NCBI GenBank assembly: GCA_963790585.1
Contig: CAWBOY010000002.1
Span: forward strand, 558,001 to 622,000
Direction: 5' to 3'
From: CAWBOY01 sp963790585
GTDB lineage: Bacteria; Planctomycetota; Planctomycetia; Gemmatales; Gemmataceae
Length of the DNA stretch: 64,000 bases
Position numbers and translations under genes: made by a program
Notes under the pieces: model-generated
The model's input: the letters and a program-made list of their open reading frames with translations, nothing else
What the model was told of the DNA's origin: nothing
The model's database searches: none
Shown: piece by piece, positions 45,766 to 56,347 of the stretch
Position numbering within the stretch: position 1 is the stretch's first letter
Layout: every line of letters begins with the position of its first letter

Positions 45766-46707
45766 TTGTGGGAGACTCACTTGTCCCAGTTGTGGCGCAC
45801 CCTCCGTTGGTCGGCTTGGTTGGGTTGGCAGATCGAGAGCAATTGGACCGATCCAATCCGATTCGCGATCTACCTCGTAATCAAGCCACTGACCGGGTCG
45901 CTTTTGCTCATCTTCATGGTCCAGGCCGCGCAGGCTTCGGCTCCGGGCCGGGTTCCTCCGCAGTTGCTCGCGTTCGCATTCTTTGGCAACGCGATCTATA
46001 TGCTCATCGGCGCGGTGGCGTTTGGCATGTCGGCGGCCGTCATCACCGATCGTGAACATTATGGCATGTTGAAATATATTCGCCTGAGTCCGGTAGGGTC
46101 GCGTGCTTACCTCATTGGGCGCGGCCTGGCGAGCGGGTCCGGGGGAATGATCGGCGCGCTATGTACCTTGCTCGCCGGTTTGTTTCTGCCGATTGGATTG
46201 CGCGGCGCGCTACACACCGAAGGAATCGCCATCGGCTGGCTGTTGGTGTATCTGGGCCTTGGCGTCGTCATGCTTCTGTCTTTAGGACTGATCCTGGCGG
46301 GCACCGTACTGAACATGGCCCGGCACGGAATGTTCCTGAGCGAGGGTGTCGGGAGCATGCTGTACCTGCTCTGCGGCGCCATTTTCCCTCTCGATCGTCT
46401 GCCAATGTGGATGCAGGCGGTCGGTCTCACGCTGCCGCCGACGTATTGGATGGAAGGGATGCGGCGGTCGCTGCTAGGAACCGCCTCGCGCAGCGGGCCG
46501 TTGGCAGCCTGGGATCATATGCAACTAGCCGGCGCCCTGCTCTTCGGCACGATTGTCATGGCAGCAATTGCGAATGTCTACTTCAATTGGTGCGAGCGCC
46601 GGCGCGCTTTCGCGGGCGGTACGACGTCACCACCGGCTATTGAAGTTTACCGAATATCGCCCGGCATTTATGCCGGCAACGCACAAGACGCGGCGGCTCT
46701 TCTATAG
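45766..46707 (+). CDS. ABC-2 type transporter permease without adjacent ATPase
   Basis: 313 residues (GTG 45766; TTG 45781 also possible). Six hydrophobic segments; the intracellular loop AVITDREHYGMLKYIRLSPV matches ABC-2 permeases (coupling helix, EREHGTLE-like), and YLLCGAIFPLDRLPMWMQ is the conserved membrane-reentrant segment. No nucleotide-binding subunit gene is next to it in the window, so the partner must be encoded elsewhere. Drug, polysaccharide or lipid export are all possible. Confidence 0.82.
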   Translation: MWETHLSQLWRTLRWSAWLGWQIESNWTDPIRFAIYLVIKPLTGSLLLIFMVQAAQASAPGRVPPQLLAFAFFGNAIYMLIGAVAFGMSAAVITDREHYGMLKYIRLSPVGSRAYLIGRGLASGSGGMIGALCTLLAGLFLPIGLRGALHTEGIAIGWLLVYLGLGVVMLLSLGLILAGTVLNMARHGMFLSEGVGSMLYLLCGAIFPLDRLPMWMQAVGLTLPPTYWMEGMRRSLLGTASRSGPLAAWDHMQLAGALLFGTIVMAAIANVYFNWCERRRAFAGGTTSPPAIEVYRISPGIYAGNAQDAAALL

Positions 46708-47282
46708 ACAGGGAAAGTTGTTTTTGCATTCCGATTGGGAGGGGGGTGCCCACGTGATTGTTTGGCGCGACGGTCTCGTCCTCATTGTAACCATATACAG
46801 AACAATGTGTTAGATTGCCAGGCCGTCGCGCCAAAGCATACTCGTTTTTTGGCGCGACGGTCCCTCCGTCGAAGGGTACGGCACAGTCTTTCAAACTGAA
46901 CGCAAGCGGCGATAATGAAACTACTGCCCCGTCCAGACTAAATTTGGGGGTGGCACAGACATTCTTGTCTGTGCGGAACCGACGAATGTGCCTTTTGCTG
47001 CACAGACAGGAATGTCTGTGCCACCCCTAAATTTAGTCTGGACGGGGCACTACCCTGATTTGATAAACAAGATAAACCGTAACGCCTGTGCCGCGCGATG
47101 CTGCCACCGATTGGCTTTTGCCGCAATGCTTTCACGAAATCACTTCTGAATTGGCGACACCCCCGCCGATTTTTATCAATGGAGGATGAACCTTCGCGAA
47201 CAGGCTCCATGACGATCGCGCCATGGAACACGACCCAGGCATCCGCGCCGATTGCTAGATAGCATCATGGAGGACGCGCCAA
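46708..47282. other. Intergenic region rich in inverted repeats
   Basis: No gene is supported in these 575 bases. TTTGGCGCGACGG occurs at 46761-46773 and 46848-46860, and its complement CCGTCGCGCCAAA at 46823-46835. A second, longer palindrome occupies 46926-47048. The BBP7 gene's promoter should be in the right part. Confidence 0.6.
46926..47048. repeat. 49-bp-arm palindrome containing GGCACAGACATTC
   Basis: Left arm 46926-46974 and right arm 47000-47048 pair almost completely: GCCCCGTCCAGACTAAATTT... with ...AAATTTAGTCTGGACGGGGC. Each arm contains its own hairpin, GCACAGACA TTCTT TGTCTGTGC-like. The CACAGACATTC core looks like a dispersed repeat of this genome. Confidence 0.85.
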
Positions 47283-49041
47283 ATGAGAGGTATCGGATTA
47301 CGAAGCGTGGCCCTGTCGCTGGGTTTCCTAGTGACAGCGGCGCGGGGAGCGGATGACCCGTGGCGCGTTTCCGCCAGCGCCGGCCGGTTCCGCCACAACC
47401 GGCGCCGCCGCGGCACAATTGGGCAGCCCTGTGGCTTCGAAGGCGCCTGCGGCGTCGCTTGAACGACCCGTGGCCGCCGCGTCGCTTGCCATGCCCATTC
47501 CCGCGAACCGCGTCGATTCCCAGGTGAAGCCAGTTGGCTACAGCGCTGGCATCGTAGCACGCGGAGCGCTGCCCGATGCTTTGCCTGACACCACTGCGTC
47601 CGGCCAAGGCGCTTTTGACGGCGGGATCATCCTACACGGCTGGCGTCAGGCGCCCGACACGGCGACCCCCATTTCGCGGCCGGTTGATTCGGAATCGTCA
47701 CTCATGCGAACCTCGGCCGCGCAGGGGCCGTCTCCGATGATGCCGTTGCCAGGTGGGCCGCCGATGCTGAGCGGACCGCCGATGCCTGGAGTTCCAATAA
47801 ACACGTTGGGTGGCCCGCCAATGGGCAGCGCTGTGCTTTACGGCACGCCTTCACAAGGAATGAACGGCGACTGCGGCGCGTCCTGCTTTGCCGGCGATGG
47901 CTGTGATGGGACTTGCTATGGCCGGGGCAACAATTGGTACGTCAATGCGGAATACCTTCTGTGGTGGGCCAAAGGCGATCGGACACCGGCGCTCGTAACG
48001 ACGGGGACGCTCGCGCCTAATTTCCCCGGTGCGCTCGGCAACAGCGACACCCGTGTGCTGTTCGGCGACAAGGGGCTCGGCGGCGATGCTCAGTCCGGCG
48101 CCCGCGTAACGCTCGGCTACTGGTTCTGTGACGACCACGCGCTCGGCATTGAAGGCAGCTACTTTACGCTTGGCAAACAAAAGACCGATTTCTCGGCAAA
48201 CTCAACGGGCGATCCTCTGTTGGCCCGGCCGTATACGAACTCGGCAGCCTTTGGCGGCTTCAATACGGCGGAACTTGTCGCGAATCAGAATCGCGGCGAC
48301 CCAGCCAATCCGTTGGCCACCCGCTTCCTTCCCGCACTCGCCGGCGCCATCAATGTCGATCGGACCTCGAGCCTGTGGGGCACCGAGCTGAATCTGCGCT
48401 CGAACTTGTTGTGCGGGCAGAACTACTTCCTCGATGGCATGCTAGGCTATCGTGGCCTGGCTCTCGATGAAGGTTTGACGATCAGCGAAAACCTGGTCGG
48501 CGTGACGCCGCTGCCTGGCCTGAATGGTTCCACTTTCAATGTCGTCGATAGCTTCTCGACCCAAAATCGCTTCTATGGCGGCCAGGTCGGACTTGCGGGG
48601 CAGTATCGCTGGAACCGATGGGTACTCGATAGTTCGCTAAAATTGGCCGTGGGCACCACGCAAGAAAGCGTGTCGATCAATGGTGGCACGGCGATCAACG
48701 GGCAGCCGTTCACAGGCGGATTGCTCGCGCAATCGACAAACATCGGCCGTTACACCCGGGATGCATTCACCGTAGTACCGGAAGTGGGTCTGACCATCGG
48801 CTATCAATGCACGGATCACCTACGCTGCTTTGTAGGCTACAACTTCCTCTACTGGAGTGAAGTCGCTCGCCCTGGCGCCACGATTGACACGGTTGTCGAT
48901 CGCCGCCTTCTCGCCACGGCCAGCGGCGGATCAGCGCCGGTTCCGGCAGGAACACCCGCGCCGATGCGGCCTGCTTACAACTTCAATACCACCGATTACT
49001 GGGCTCAAGGAGTGACTGTTGGGTTGCAATATAAGTGGTAA
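47283..49041 (+). CDS. BBP7-family outer-membrane beta-barrel protein (one frame break)
   Basis: ATG 47283, ten bases after GGAGG, starts a signal peptide (GLRSVALSLGFLVTAARGAD). The frame changes near 47360 and continues as AFPPAPAGSATTGAAAA, so the long downstream frame alone lacks its export signal. A Pro/Gly-rich disordered region and a Cys-rich knot (DCGASCFAGDGCDGTCYG) precede the barrel, which opens NNWYVNAEYLLWWAKGDRTPAL, the BBP7 hallmark, and ends DYWAQGVTVGLQYKW with a terminal aromatic residue. About 585 residues. BBP7 proteins are a planctomycete outer-membrane family of unknown transport role. A terminator follows. Confidence 0.83.
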
Positions 49042-49078
49042 GCAACACACGCTGTTCGTGATCGAAGCAGATTATTTA

Positions 49079-49122
49079 TAAGCGTGCCGAGGACCCGCAT
49101 CCTCGGCACGCTTATTTCGTTT
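49079..49122 (+). terminator. Terminator after the BBP7 gene
   Basis: TAAGCGTGCCGAGGA (49079-49093) pairs with TCCTCGGCACGCTTA (49100-49114), 15-bp stem and 6-base loop, followed by TTTCGTTT. Confidence 0.85.
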
Positions 49123-49204
49123 CGTCATTTCCGACAGACTTGTAAGATGACGTTAGCAGTGGCGAAGTGATCGCCTCGCGGATCGCTTCGAGCGGAGTTA
49201 TCTC

Positions 49205-49774
49205 ATGCCCCATGCAACGCAAATGTCGAGTGCTGACACGGCGCTCCTTGTAATCGACGTTCAAGAAAAGCTCTTGCCATTGATGCCGGAGGCTGCGCGG
49301 CTGGTGCGCAATGTCGCCTTTCTGATTGACGCGGCCCGATTGCTCGACTTGCCGATCTTGGCAACGGAGCAATATCCGAAAGGTCTTGGGCCCACCGTCG
49401 CTGAGCTTCGCGGCCGATTTGTGGATTCACCGGCGGAGAAGGTTGCGTTCAGCAGTTGCGTCGCCCCTGGCATGGTCGAAACGCTGCACCGTGAAGCCCG
49501 GCCAAAGGTCGTGCTCGCGGGAATGGAAACGCATGTCTGCATCTTGCAAACGGCTCTTGACCTGCTCGCGCTTGATTTTCGGGTCTACGTCGCCGCCGAC
49601 GGCGTGAGCGCACGCTCGCATGTCGATCATGAGTTCTCGCTTCGGCGCATGGAACAGGCGGGGGTGATTCTCGTAAGCTGTGAGATGTGCCTTTTTGAGT
49701 GGCTCGGCAGCGCCAAGCATCCGCGCTTCAAGGAAGCTAGCCAGCTTGTGCAAGCCCGCATGAAATCACAATAA
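49205..49774 (+). CDS. Isochorismatase-like cysteine hydrolase
   Basis: 189 residues. Catalytic triad positions are visible: Asp in LLVIDVQEKLL, Lys in PAEKVAFSS, and Cys in GMETHVCILQTALDLL, with the cis-peptide region just before it. The family includes nicotinamidases and YcaC-like hydrolases; LATEQYPKGLG and FEWLGSAKHPRFK favour the YcaC-like branch. Cytosolic; substrate unknown. Confidence 0.85.
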   Translation: MPHATQMSSADTALLVIDVQEKLLPLMPEAARLVRNVAFLIDAARLLDLPILATEQYPKGLGPTVAELRGRFVDSPAEKVAFSSCVAPGMVETLHREARPKVVLAGMETHVCILQTALDLLALDFRVYVAADGVSARSHVDHEFSLRRMEQAGVILVSCEMCLFEWLGSAKHPRFKEASQLVQARMKSQ

Positions 49775-49835
49775 CGGAAGTCGTAAATACAGTATTCTCT
49801 CTGGAAAGAAGAACAATAGAAACGGACCGGTCCTC

Positions 49836-51011
49836 ATGACGCTACCGCTCGCACTAAGCATCACGCCACGAACGCTGCTCGGCCCGGGCCCTTGTGACGC
49901 CCATCCCAACGTGCTTCGCGCAATGGCAACGCCCCTGCTGGGCCACCTCGATCCGCAGTTCCTGGAGGCGATGAATCAAATCCAGACCATGTTGCGATCG
50001 GCCTTTCAAACGGCAAATCCATTGACGTTCCCGATCAGCGGCACAGGAACAGCGGGCCTTGAAACGTGTCTGGTGAACTTGCTGGAACCGGGCGATCGCG
50101 TCGTCGTCTGTTCCATGGGATTTTTTGGCCAGCGCATGATCGAAGTCGCCGGCCGCACCGGGGCAGAGGTCACGGTGGTGGAACGGCCTTGGGGCCAGGT
50201 GTTTGATCTGGGCCAGATTCGTGAAGTGCTGCAAAAAACGCGGCCCAAAGTGCTGGGCATCGTACAGGCGGAAACGTCGACTGGGGCTTGGCAGCCGATC
50301 GAACAGCTCGGCAAGTTGTGCCACGAGTTCGACAGCATGTTGTTGGTAGACGTGGTGACGTCTTTCGGCTGCGTGCCCTTGGCCGTGGATAGCTGGGAAG
50401 TCGACGCCGTCTTTAGCTGTTCCCAAAAGGGCCTGGGCTGCCCTCCTGGTCTTGCGCCGGTATCTTTCAGCCCACGTGCGGTCGAGGTTATGGAGAAGCG
50501 CAAGAGCAAGGTTCAAAGCTGGTATTTGGACCTCTCCATTATTCGGAAGTACCTAGGCGCCGACCGCGCCTACCATCACACTGCTCCGATTTCCATGAAT
50601 TACGCCATTCATGAAGGCTTACGGCTTCTTCTCGAAGAAGGGCTTGAAGCTCGCTGGGCGCGGCACCTGCGAAACTACAAGGCGATGCGCGCCGGCCTGG
50701 AAGCCTTGGGCCTCGAATACACGGCGGACAAAAACCACCAGCTACCGCAAGTCCATGCCGTGCGCATTCCGCCCGGGGTCGAGGACCTCGCCGTGCGCAA
50801 GCGCCTGTTGGCCGAATATGGCATCGAGATCGGCGGCGGACTGGGCGAGTTCAAAGGCAAAGCGTGGCGCGTCGGGTTGATGGGCTATAACAGTCGGCCA
50901 TCGATTGTGATGATGTTTCTCGGCGCGTTGGAACAATGTTTGCTTGGCCATGCGGCGGTTGTGCCTGGAGCGGGTGTGGCGGCGGCCGAGAAAGTGTATA
51001 GTGCGGCGTAG
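49836..51011 (+). CDS. Class V aminotransferase, alanine-glyoxylate/serine-glyoxylate type
   Basis: 391 residues. GPGPCDAHPNVLRAMATPLLGHLDP is the opening of AGXT-type enzymes; GTGTAGLETCLVNLLEPGD is the cofactor phosphate-binding region; the PLP Lys is in FSCSQKGLGCPPGLAP; TAPISMNYAIHEGLR and GIEIGGGLGEFKGKAWRVGLMG complete the family. Transfers amino groups between alanine or serine and glyoxylate. It stands alone between an isochorismatase-like gene and hemB. Confidence 0.9.
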   Translation: MTLPLALSITPRTLLGPGPCDAHPNVLRAMATPLLGHLDPQFLEAMNQIQTMLRSAFQTANPLTFPISGTGTAGLETCLVNLLEPGDRVVVCSMGFFGQRMIEVAGRTGAEVTVVERPWGQVFDLGQIREVLQKTRPKVLGIVQAETSTGAWQPIEQLGKLCHEFDSMLLVDVVTSFGCVPLAVDSWEVDAVFSCSQKGLGCPPGLAPVSFSPRAVEVMEKRKSKVQSWYLDLSIIRKYLGADRAYHHTAPISMNYAIHEGLRLLLEEGLEARWARHLRNYKAMRAGLEALGLEYTADKNHQLPQVHAVRIPPGVEDLAVRKRLLAEYGIEIGGGLGEFKGKAWRVGLMGYNSRPSIVMMFLGALEQCLLGHAAVVPGAGVAAAEKVYSAA

Positions 51012-51061
51012 AAGTCTAAACCGCCGGTAAGCCGGCGGCTATATAAAGAGACGCTGGAATT

Positions 51062-52057
51062 ATGTCAAATGCGGGCTTTCCGACAGCGCGGCCACGGCGT
51101 TTGCGACACAATCCGCTGGTGCGGCAGCTGGTGCGCGAGACGTGCTTGAGCGCGACGGATCTTATCTTGCCTCTTTTCGTCCGGCCTGGGACGGGCATCA
51201 AAAAAGAGATTGCTTCGATGCCGGGCAATTACCAGCTCAGCGTCGATCGTCTGATCGGCGAGGTTGGTGCTGCGCTCGATCTTGGAATCCAATCGTTTAT
51301 TCTCTTTGGAATTCCCGCGTTCAAAGACGCGGTAGGGTCCAGCGCATTGACGGACGACGGCATCGTGCAACAGGCGCTGCGTTCCCTGCGCTCGCAGTTC
51401 AAAGATAAGACTTTGTTGATAACAGACGAATGCTTCTGCGAATACACGGACCACGGACATTGTGGCGTCCTTACCGACAAGACGGGTCGCCTCGATCTCG
51501 ACAACGATCTTACGCTGCCGAGGCTCGCGGCTCAATGCGTGAGCCATGCGCTGGCCGGGGCTGACCTCGTCGCGCCGAGCGGAATGCTCAACGGCATGGT
51601 CGGCGCGATTCGCGGCGGACTTGATGCCGCCGGGCTCGACCATGTTCCCATAATGAGTTACGCGGTGAAATACGCTTCCGGCTTTTACGGCCCATTTCGC
51701 GACGCAGCCGAATCGCCGCCACAGTTCGGCGATCGCGGAAGTTATCAGATGGACCCGGCAAACGGCGATGAGGCCTTACGGGAAGCAGAGATGGATCTTG
51801 CTGAGGGGGCGGACATAATCATGGTTAAACCCGCTCTTTCTTATCTCGATATTATCAGGCGCGTCAAGGATCGCTTCCAAGTTCCGCTGGCCGCGTATAA
51901 CGTGAGCGGCGAATTCGCGATGGTCAAGGCGGCCGCGGCCAAGGGCTGGATTGACGAACGGCGCGTGGCACTGGAGATACTGACGAGCATCAAGCGCGCT
52001 GGGGCGGACATGATTCTCACGTATTATGCGCTCGATGCCGCCCGTTGGCTTAAGTAG
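51062..52057 (+). CDS. hemB: Delta-aminolevulinic acid dehydratase (porphobilinogen synthase)
   Basis: 331 residues. Schiff-base lysines in MSYAVKYASGFYGPFR and IIMVKPALSYLD. The metal site DECFCEYTDHGHCG has the Cys triad of zinc-dependent enzymes. Condenses two aminolevulinate molecules to porphobilinogen in haem synthesis. The final Lys codon and stop (AAGTAG) are the first six bases of a 33-bp tandem repeat. Confidence 0.96.
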   Translation: MSNAGFPTARPRRLRHNPLVRQLVRETCLSATDLILPLFVRPGTGIKKEIASMPGNYQLSVDRLIGEVGAALDLGIQSFILFGIPAFKDAVGSSALTDDGIVQQALRSLRSQFKDKTLLITDECFCEYTDHGHCGVLTDKTGRLDLDNDLTLPRLAAQCVSHALAGADLVAPSGMLNGMVGAIRGGLDAAGLDHVPIMSYAVKYASGFYGPFRDAAESPPQFGDRGSYQMDPANGDEALREAEMDLAEGADIIMVKPALSYLDIIRRVKDRFQVPLAAYNVSGEFAMVKAAAAKGWIDERRVALEILTSIKRAGADMILTYYALDAARWLK

Positions 52058-52218
52058 CCGCGGCATCTTGCGGCGTGAGGACTCAAGTAGACGCGGCATC
52101 ATGTCGTGTGAGGACTCAAGTAGACGCGGCATCATGCCGCGTGGGCGGTAGTCACATCGGTAACATTTTTCGCGCCGCCGGGACGAGGATTCATACGCGG
52201 CTGGAAGCCGCGTCTACT
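52052..52218. repeat. Three 33-bp tandem repeats starting in the hemB stop, plus a related palindrome
   Basis: Units at 52052-52084, 52085-52117 and 52118-52150 share AAGTAGACGCGGCATCATG and GTGAGGACTC, each with a small hairpin (CGCGGCATNNTGCCGCG type). A related ACGCGGCTGGAAGCCGCGTCTAC lies at ~52196-52218. The first unit overlaps the last codon and stop of hemB; the set fills the gap to the convergent SDR gene. Confidence 0.8.
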
Positions 52219-52237
52219 TTGTCGGCGTCCACCCTAC

Positions 52238-53025
52238 TTACAGCGGCGCCTTCGGAAACGGTGGGTTCTCGTTATACGTTTGCATCTCGCGCGCCACGGC
52301 CCAGTCGGGAAGCCAGGCCAAGAGCTTCATGAGAATGGTCAGTTGCCAAGGGAAATTGAACACCTTTTTCTTGCGGCTCAGCGCCTTCACGATTCTTCGA
52401 GCGGCATCGTCCGCCTCGAGTAGCCAGGGCATTTTGAAATTGTTGACGTCGGTCATCGGCGTTTTGACGAAGCCTGGGCAGATGGTAGTCACGTTGATGC
52501 CGTGGTCGCGCAATTGGATGCGTAGGCCTTCCATGTAGACGTTCACGGCCGCCTTACTGGCGCAATAGCCCGATTCTCCTGGCAGGCCTTTGTACGACGC
52601 CATGCTCGACACGGCGGCTAGGTGACCACTCTTGCGCTGCAACATCTCGGGCAGTACGGCCTCGATCGAGTAGACGACGCCAAGGACGTTGACCTGAAAC
52701 ATTTTTTCGACGTCTTTGATGTTAACCGGATCCAGGAACGTCGGGGCACCAACGCCAGCGTTGGCGATCAAGAGGTCGATGGGCCCAAGACTGCGCGCAA
52801 GGCCGCGATGCCGTCGTGGACCTGTTGACGGTCGACGACGTCGGCTTTCGCGCATGCAGCCCGGCCGCCGGCCTTTTCGATTTCACTTGCCAACTCGGCG
52901 AGTTGGTCCTCGCGTCGAGCCATCAACCCAACCTTACAACCCTGGGCGGCCAAGACCTTGGCCAACTCCCGGCCGATGCCGCTAGAAGCACCTGTAATTA
53001 CCGCGACTCGATCGGCAAATGACAT
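52238..53025 (-). CDS. Short-chain dehydrogenase/reductase (one frame break)
   Basis: ATG 53025 opens SFADRVAVITGASSGIGREL with the TGxxxGIG NAD(P) motif; the frame changes near 52797 and resumes LGPIDLLIANAGVGAP, VSSMASYKGLPGESGY and YCASKAAVNVYMEGL, then CPGFVKTPMT. C-terminal FPWQLTILMKLLAWLPDW is hydrophobic, as in DltE/YqjQ-like SDRs that may contact membranes. About 262 residues. Substrate unknown. Confidence 0.8.
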
Positions 53026-53229
53026 CGGCTCGCCTCATTTCCTGCATAGGTCGGATCTTTTGCCGCATGCGTGCTGGTTTCCCAAGAACGACCATCACGG
53101 ACGGCGCGGCTCAACGGAAGGACGTGGCATACTTTAGCGATCCGCGCCCGTTGGGCATCCTTGACGCGAACGCTGCGTTGTGCATCAATGGGAATTAGCA
53201 CTCGATTCACGTCCGTGAGGAGTCCTCCG

Positions 53230-56195
53230 ATGTGTCGTCGTCTCCCCTTATTGAATGCCGGAGCGTTGCTACTCGCGGCCTGTACACTTCAAGCCGCGAT
53301 TCCTCCCGGGCCAGCTCCCAAAACCTTCGACGCCACGATTCGCTATCGGATCGACGCGTTCCGAAATGAGCGTATCCCGCAGTTTCGCGCCTTGAGAGCT
53401 ACCTCAAAGCAGCCGGGTTTCAGAGAGACGAGGACGATGTCGATCTCGATGAGCCGGCCGATCGTCGTTTCTCGCGGATGAAGGGGACCGTCGCTGCGGC
53501 GAAAGCGCGGCTGCTGTTGGGTGAGCCGCACGTGGAAACGGTATTTCTGCTGCCGGCCGGCGCGCACAGTTGCCAGCGGATGGCCAGGCGGTGCGCATCG
53601 AGATTCAATTACTGGGGCCTCTGAATTACCAAAAACAGGCGCAATTAGCTAATGAAGTTCGGACCTTTCTTCGTCGGCTCGATTTCGCGGAGGGTGTCGG
53701 CTACGACACGGCGGGACAAACGCGGCTGGTCGGCGGGATGCCCTTTAAGAATGCCAAGCTGCTGGTCGACGATGTTCGCCTAAATCCGGCCGCTTTCTCC
53801 CTACTCAAGACGAGTTTGCTCGCCGATTTACGCAGCGCGCCAAAGGGCTATGCCGCACTCCTGGCCATTTTGGATGATTGGCGCGAGACTGCCACCGGGA
53901 AGAAGCAAGTCGATTCTCTGATAAGTGCCTGGGGTCGCCAGGCGGGCGGGGCGGTGGTATTGGCGACTCAGCCGGCGAATCCGACGTTCGCGGATCGTCA
54001 GGTGACGCGCGAGAAATTGCTGCAATCGCTGGTCCGAGATCCGAATGCCGCGGGCGTTCTCACTCAGTTCTTTGAAGATGCCATGAAACTGCCGAGCGCA
54101 CCGCAACTGATGGCGCTGGTACTCCGCCGGACCCAAGGGTCGACGGCTACCGCCGATTTGCCGCTCATGTTTCGCGTGCCTTCCGCAATACGAATCGTCG
54201 AGGTTCGGCCTGATCTGCCGCTGCCGAGCCCACTGCCGCCGCCGGTGTCCGTCGTGCCGGAGTTGATGAACGTTGGCGAGGAGATGCGCGCATTAATCGA
54301 AGATAAGGACGCCGCCGATAAGCCTTTACGTTTTGATGTTTTGCTCGCTCAGACGCCGGAGCGTGGTACCGCCTGGCGCCGCGCTCTGACTCGCGCAGGC
54401 CTGACGATTGATGGCCGGCTGGGGCCGCTCGTTTCCGTCGTCGGCACGCCGGCACAAGCCAAAGAAGTCTGCGCGTTATGACGAAGTCGCAGCCATCCGC
54501 CTGCCTCGGCCGGCGCGGCCGCAAACGGTGGAGGGGCTCAAGCCGATTGCCGAAGATCCGATCGCTTTTCGGTCCAGCGGCATCGCTCGGCTCTGGAGTT
54601 TGAAAAAGCTCGGCGCCGGTGCTCGCATCGTCGTCGTCGATGACGATTTTCGTGGTTGGGAATCACAGCTCGGCAAAGGTCTAGCTAAAGCCACGATCCT
54701 GATCGACCTCACGCGCTCGCGGCGCGAAGATCTCTTGGCGGACCCATTCGCGGGTGATGCGAACCAGTTGGGGCTCGGAACGCTGAGCGCCCTAGCCGTT
54801 CATAAAGCTGCCCCGCTGGCGGAAGTGACGCTGATTCGCGTCGATTCGGCTGCGCCTTATATGGTTCAAGCGGTCGCCTCGGCGATCAATGGCAATCCGA
54901 ACGACCTGCCGAATCTCATCGACCGGCGTGAGCATCTCGATCAGGCTCGAGATTCGCTTCGCGCCCGCCTGGATCGCCTGCTTATCGAGCGCAAAGCCGT
55001 CTTTAGCACAACCGAGCCCGACCTCGAAGCTCGGCGTCAAAATATGAAGCCGGACGACCCGGCCGTCGTTCGACGCAAGAAATACGAAGACGATCAGAAG
55101 ACCTACGACGAGGACGAGCGCGAATATCAGCTACGCGTCCGCCGTTTCCTGAAACTCCAACAGGATTTGATCGGGTTGAAAGGGGCGCAGATTGTCACGT
55201 CGGGCTTGATCTGGAATGAAGGTTATCCGGTCGATGGTGGTTCCGCGCTAAGTCGTTGGTTTGACGATCGGCCGTTTGGTGCGTCGATCTGGTTTCAATC
55301 CGCGGGCGACATGCGCGGCCAGGCATGGAGCGGACCGTTCCTTGATACGGACCAGAATGGCGTCATGGAGTTTTCGGCTCCGGAAGTTCCTTTGGCCAAG
55401 GGCCAATGGTCGCGCGAGCTGAATTTCCTGGCATGGCAACCGACAAAGGGTGAGTCAACCAAGGAATTGCCGGCTGACATCACGGTCCGTCTCTCCGTGC
55501 AATGGCGTGAACCGCACGAGGCGGACATCCTAAAATCCGGTGAGGATGCCTACCGAGAGCCGTTGTTCATGCCGCGTATGTTCGTGTTCAATCAACTCGA
55601 TCCGGATGGCAAGGCTCGCCCGGCGGATGATTTGGAGGTCGTGGCCCAATCTTCCGGGCTGCCGCAAAGATTGGAGATGTCGGCGAACTCGGCCGTGTAC
55701 GAACAAACGGTCGTGCTCACCGTCAAGAAACCAGGACGCTATGGCATCTGGATCGAAGGAGTGGTCCCACGCACCATTCGCCCGAAAAACGCGCCGACCC
55801 TGCCGACGTCGCCACGGTTCGGTGAGCTGCGCGTCCGACTGTTCGCACAAACATTGCATGGCGCCGGTCGGGTGATTCTCAACGACTACGTGACAGATGC
55901 CGGCACCATCGGAATGCCGGGCGACGCTCTGCGGGTGCTGACAATCGGCGCTGCCGATTCTAAAGATCAGCGGGCACCGTTCAGCGCTGGCGGCGCGCCG
56001 TTTGGGAGCGATCTGGCCATTAAGCCGGACTTGCTGGCGTTCGATCAGGTCGGTGCTGATGGCGACCGGAGTACCGCTTTGGCGAGCGCTGTCGCAGCCG
56101 GCATTGCGGCATGCTCGCTTGGTAAGTGTGCAAGTGTTGTCCAATGGCTCAGCGAAATGCAACTTCGGCCGGGAAGCGTAGTGCGCGTGCCTTGA
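53230..56195 (+). CDS. Subtilase-like lipoprotein with degenerate active site (three frame breaks)
   Basis: ATG 53230 has GAGGAG seven bases upstream and encodes a lipobox (ALLLAAC). The frame changes near 53385, 53565 and 54470; bridging them gives YLKAAGFQRDEDDVDLDEP, then LPADGQAVRIEIQLLGP, then DEVAAIRLPRPARP, ~985 residues. The second half has a subtilase-like order: GARIVVVDDDFRGW where the catalytic Asp region would be, GLGTLSALAVHKAAPLAEV where the HGT region would be, and IKPDLLAFDQVG...STALASAVAAGIA where GTSMASP would be. His and the GTS context are altered, so proteolysis is doubtful. Assignment rests on motif order; no closer family recognised. Confidence 0.55.
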
Positions 56196-56218
56196 GGGTG
56201 CTTTGATCGAAGTAAGAA

Positions 56219-56340
56219 TCGAGCCTGAAGCGAAAGAGAAGGGCATTTGTATTGTTGCATAACCGAGCCTGAAGCGTAAGCGAAGAGCCTTTGTATTGTG
56301 ACATACAAAGGCTCTTCGCTTACGCTTCAGGCTCGGTTAT
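56219..56340. repeat. Palindromic family A elements between convergent genes
   Basis: A perfect 38-bp stem (56259-56296 with 56303-56340, loop TGTGAC) built on CCGAGCCTGAAGCGTAAGCG, preceded by a degenerate half copy at 56219-56250. It is the same family as 7239-7316, nearly 49 kb away. It separates two genes that end towards each other and could stop transcription from both sides. Confidence 0.88.
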
Positions 56341-56347
56341 ACAACAA

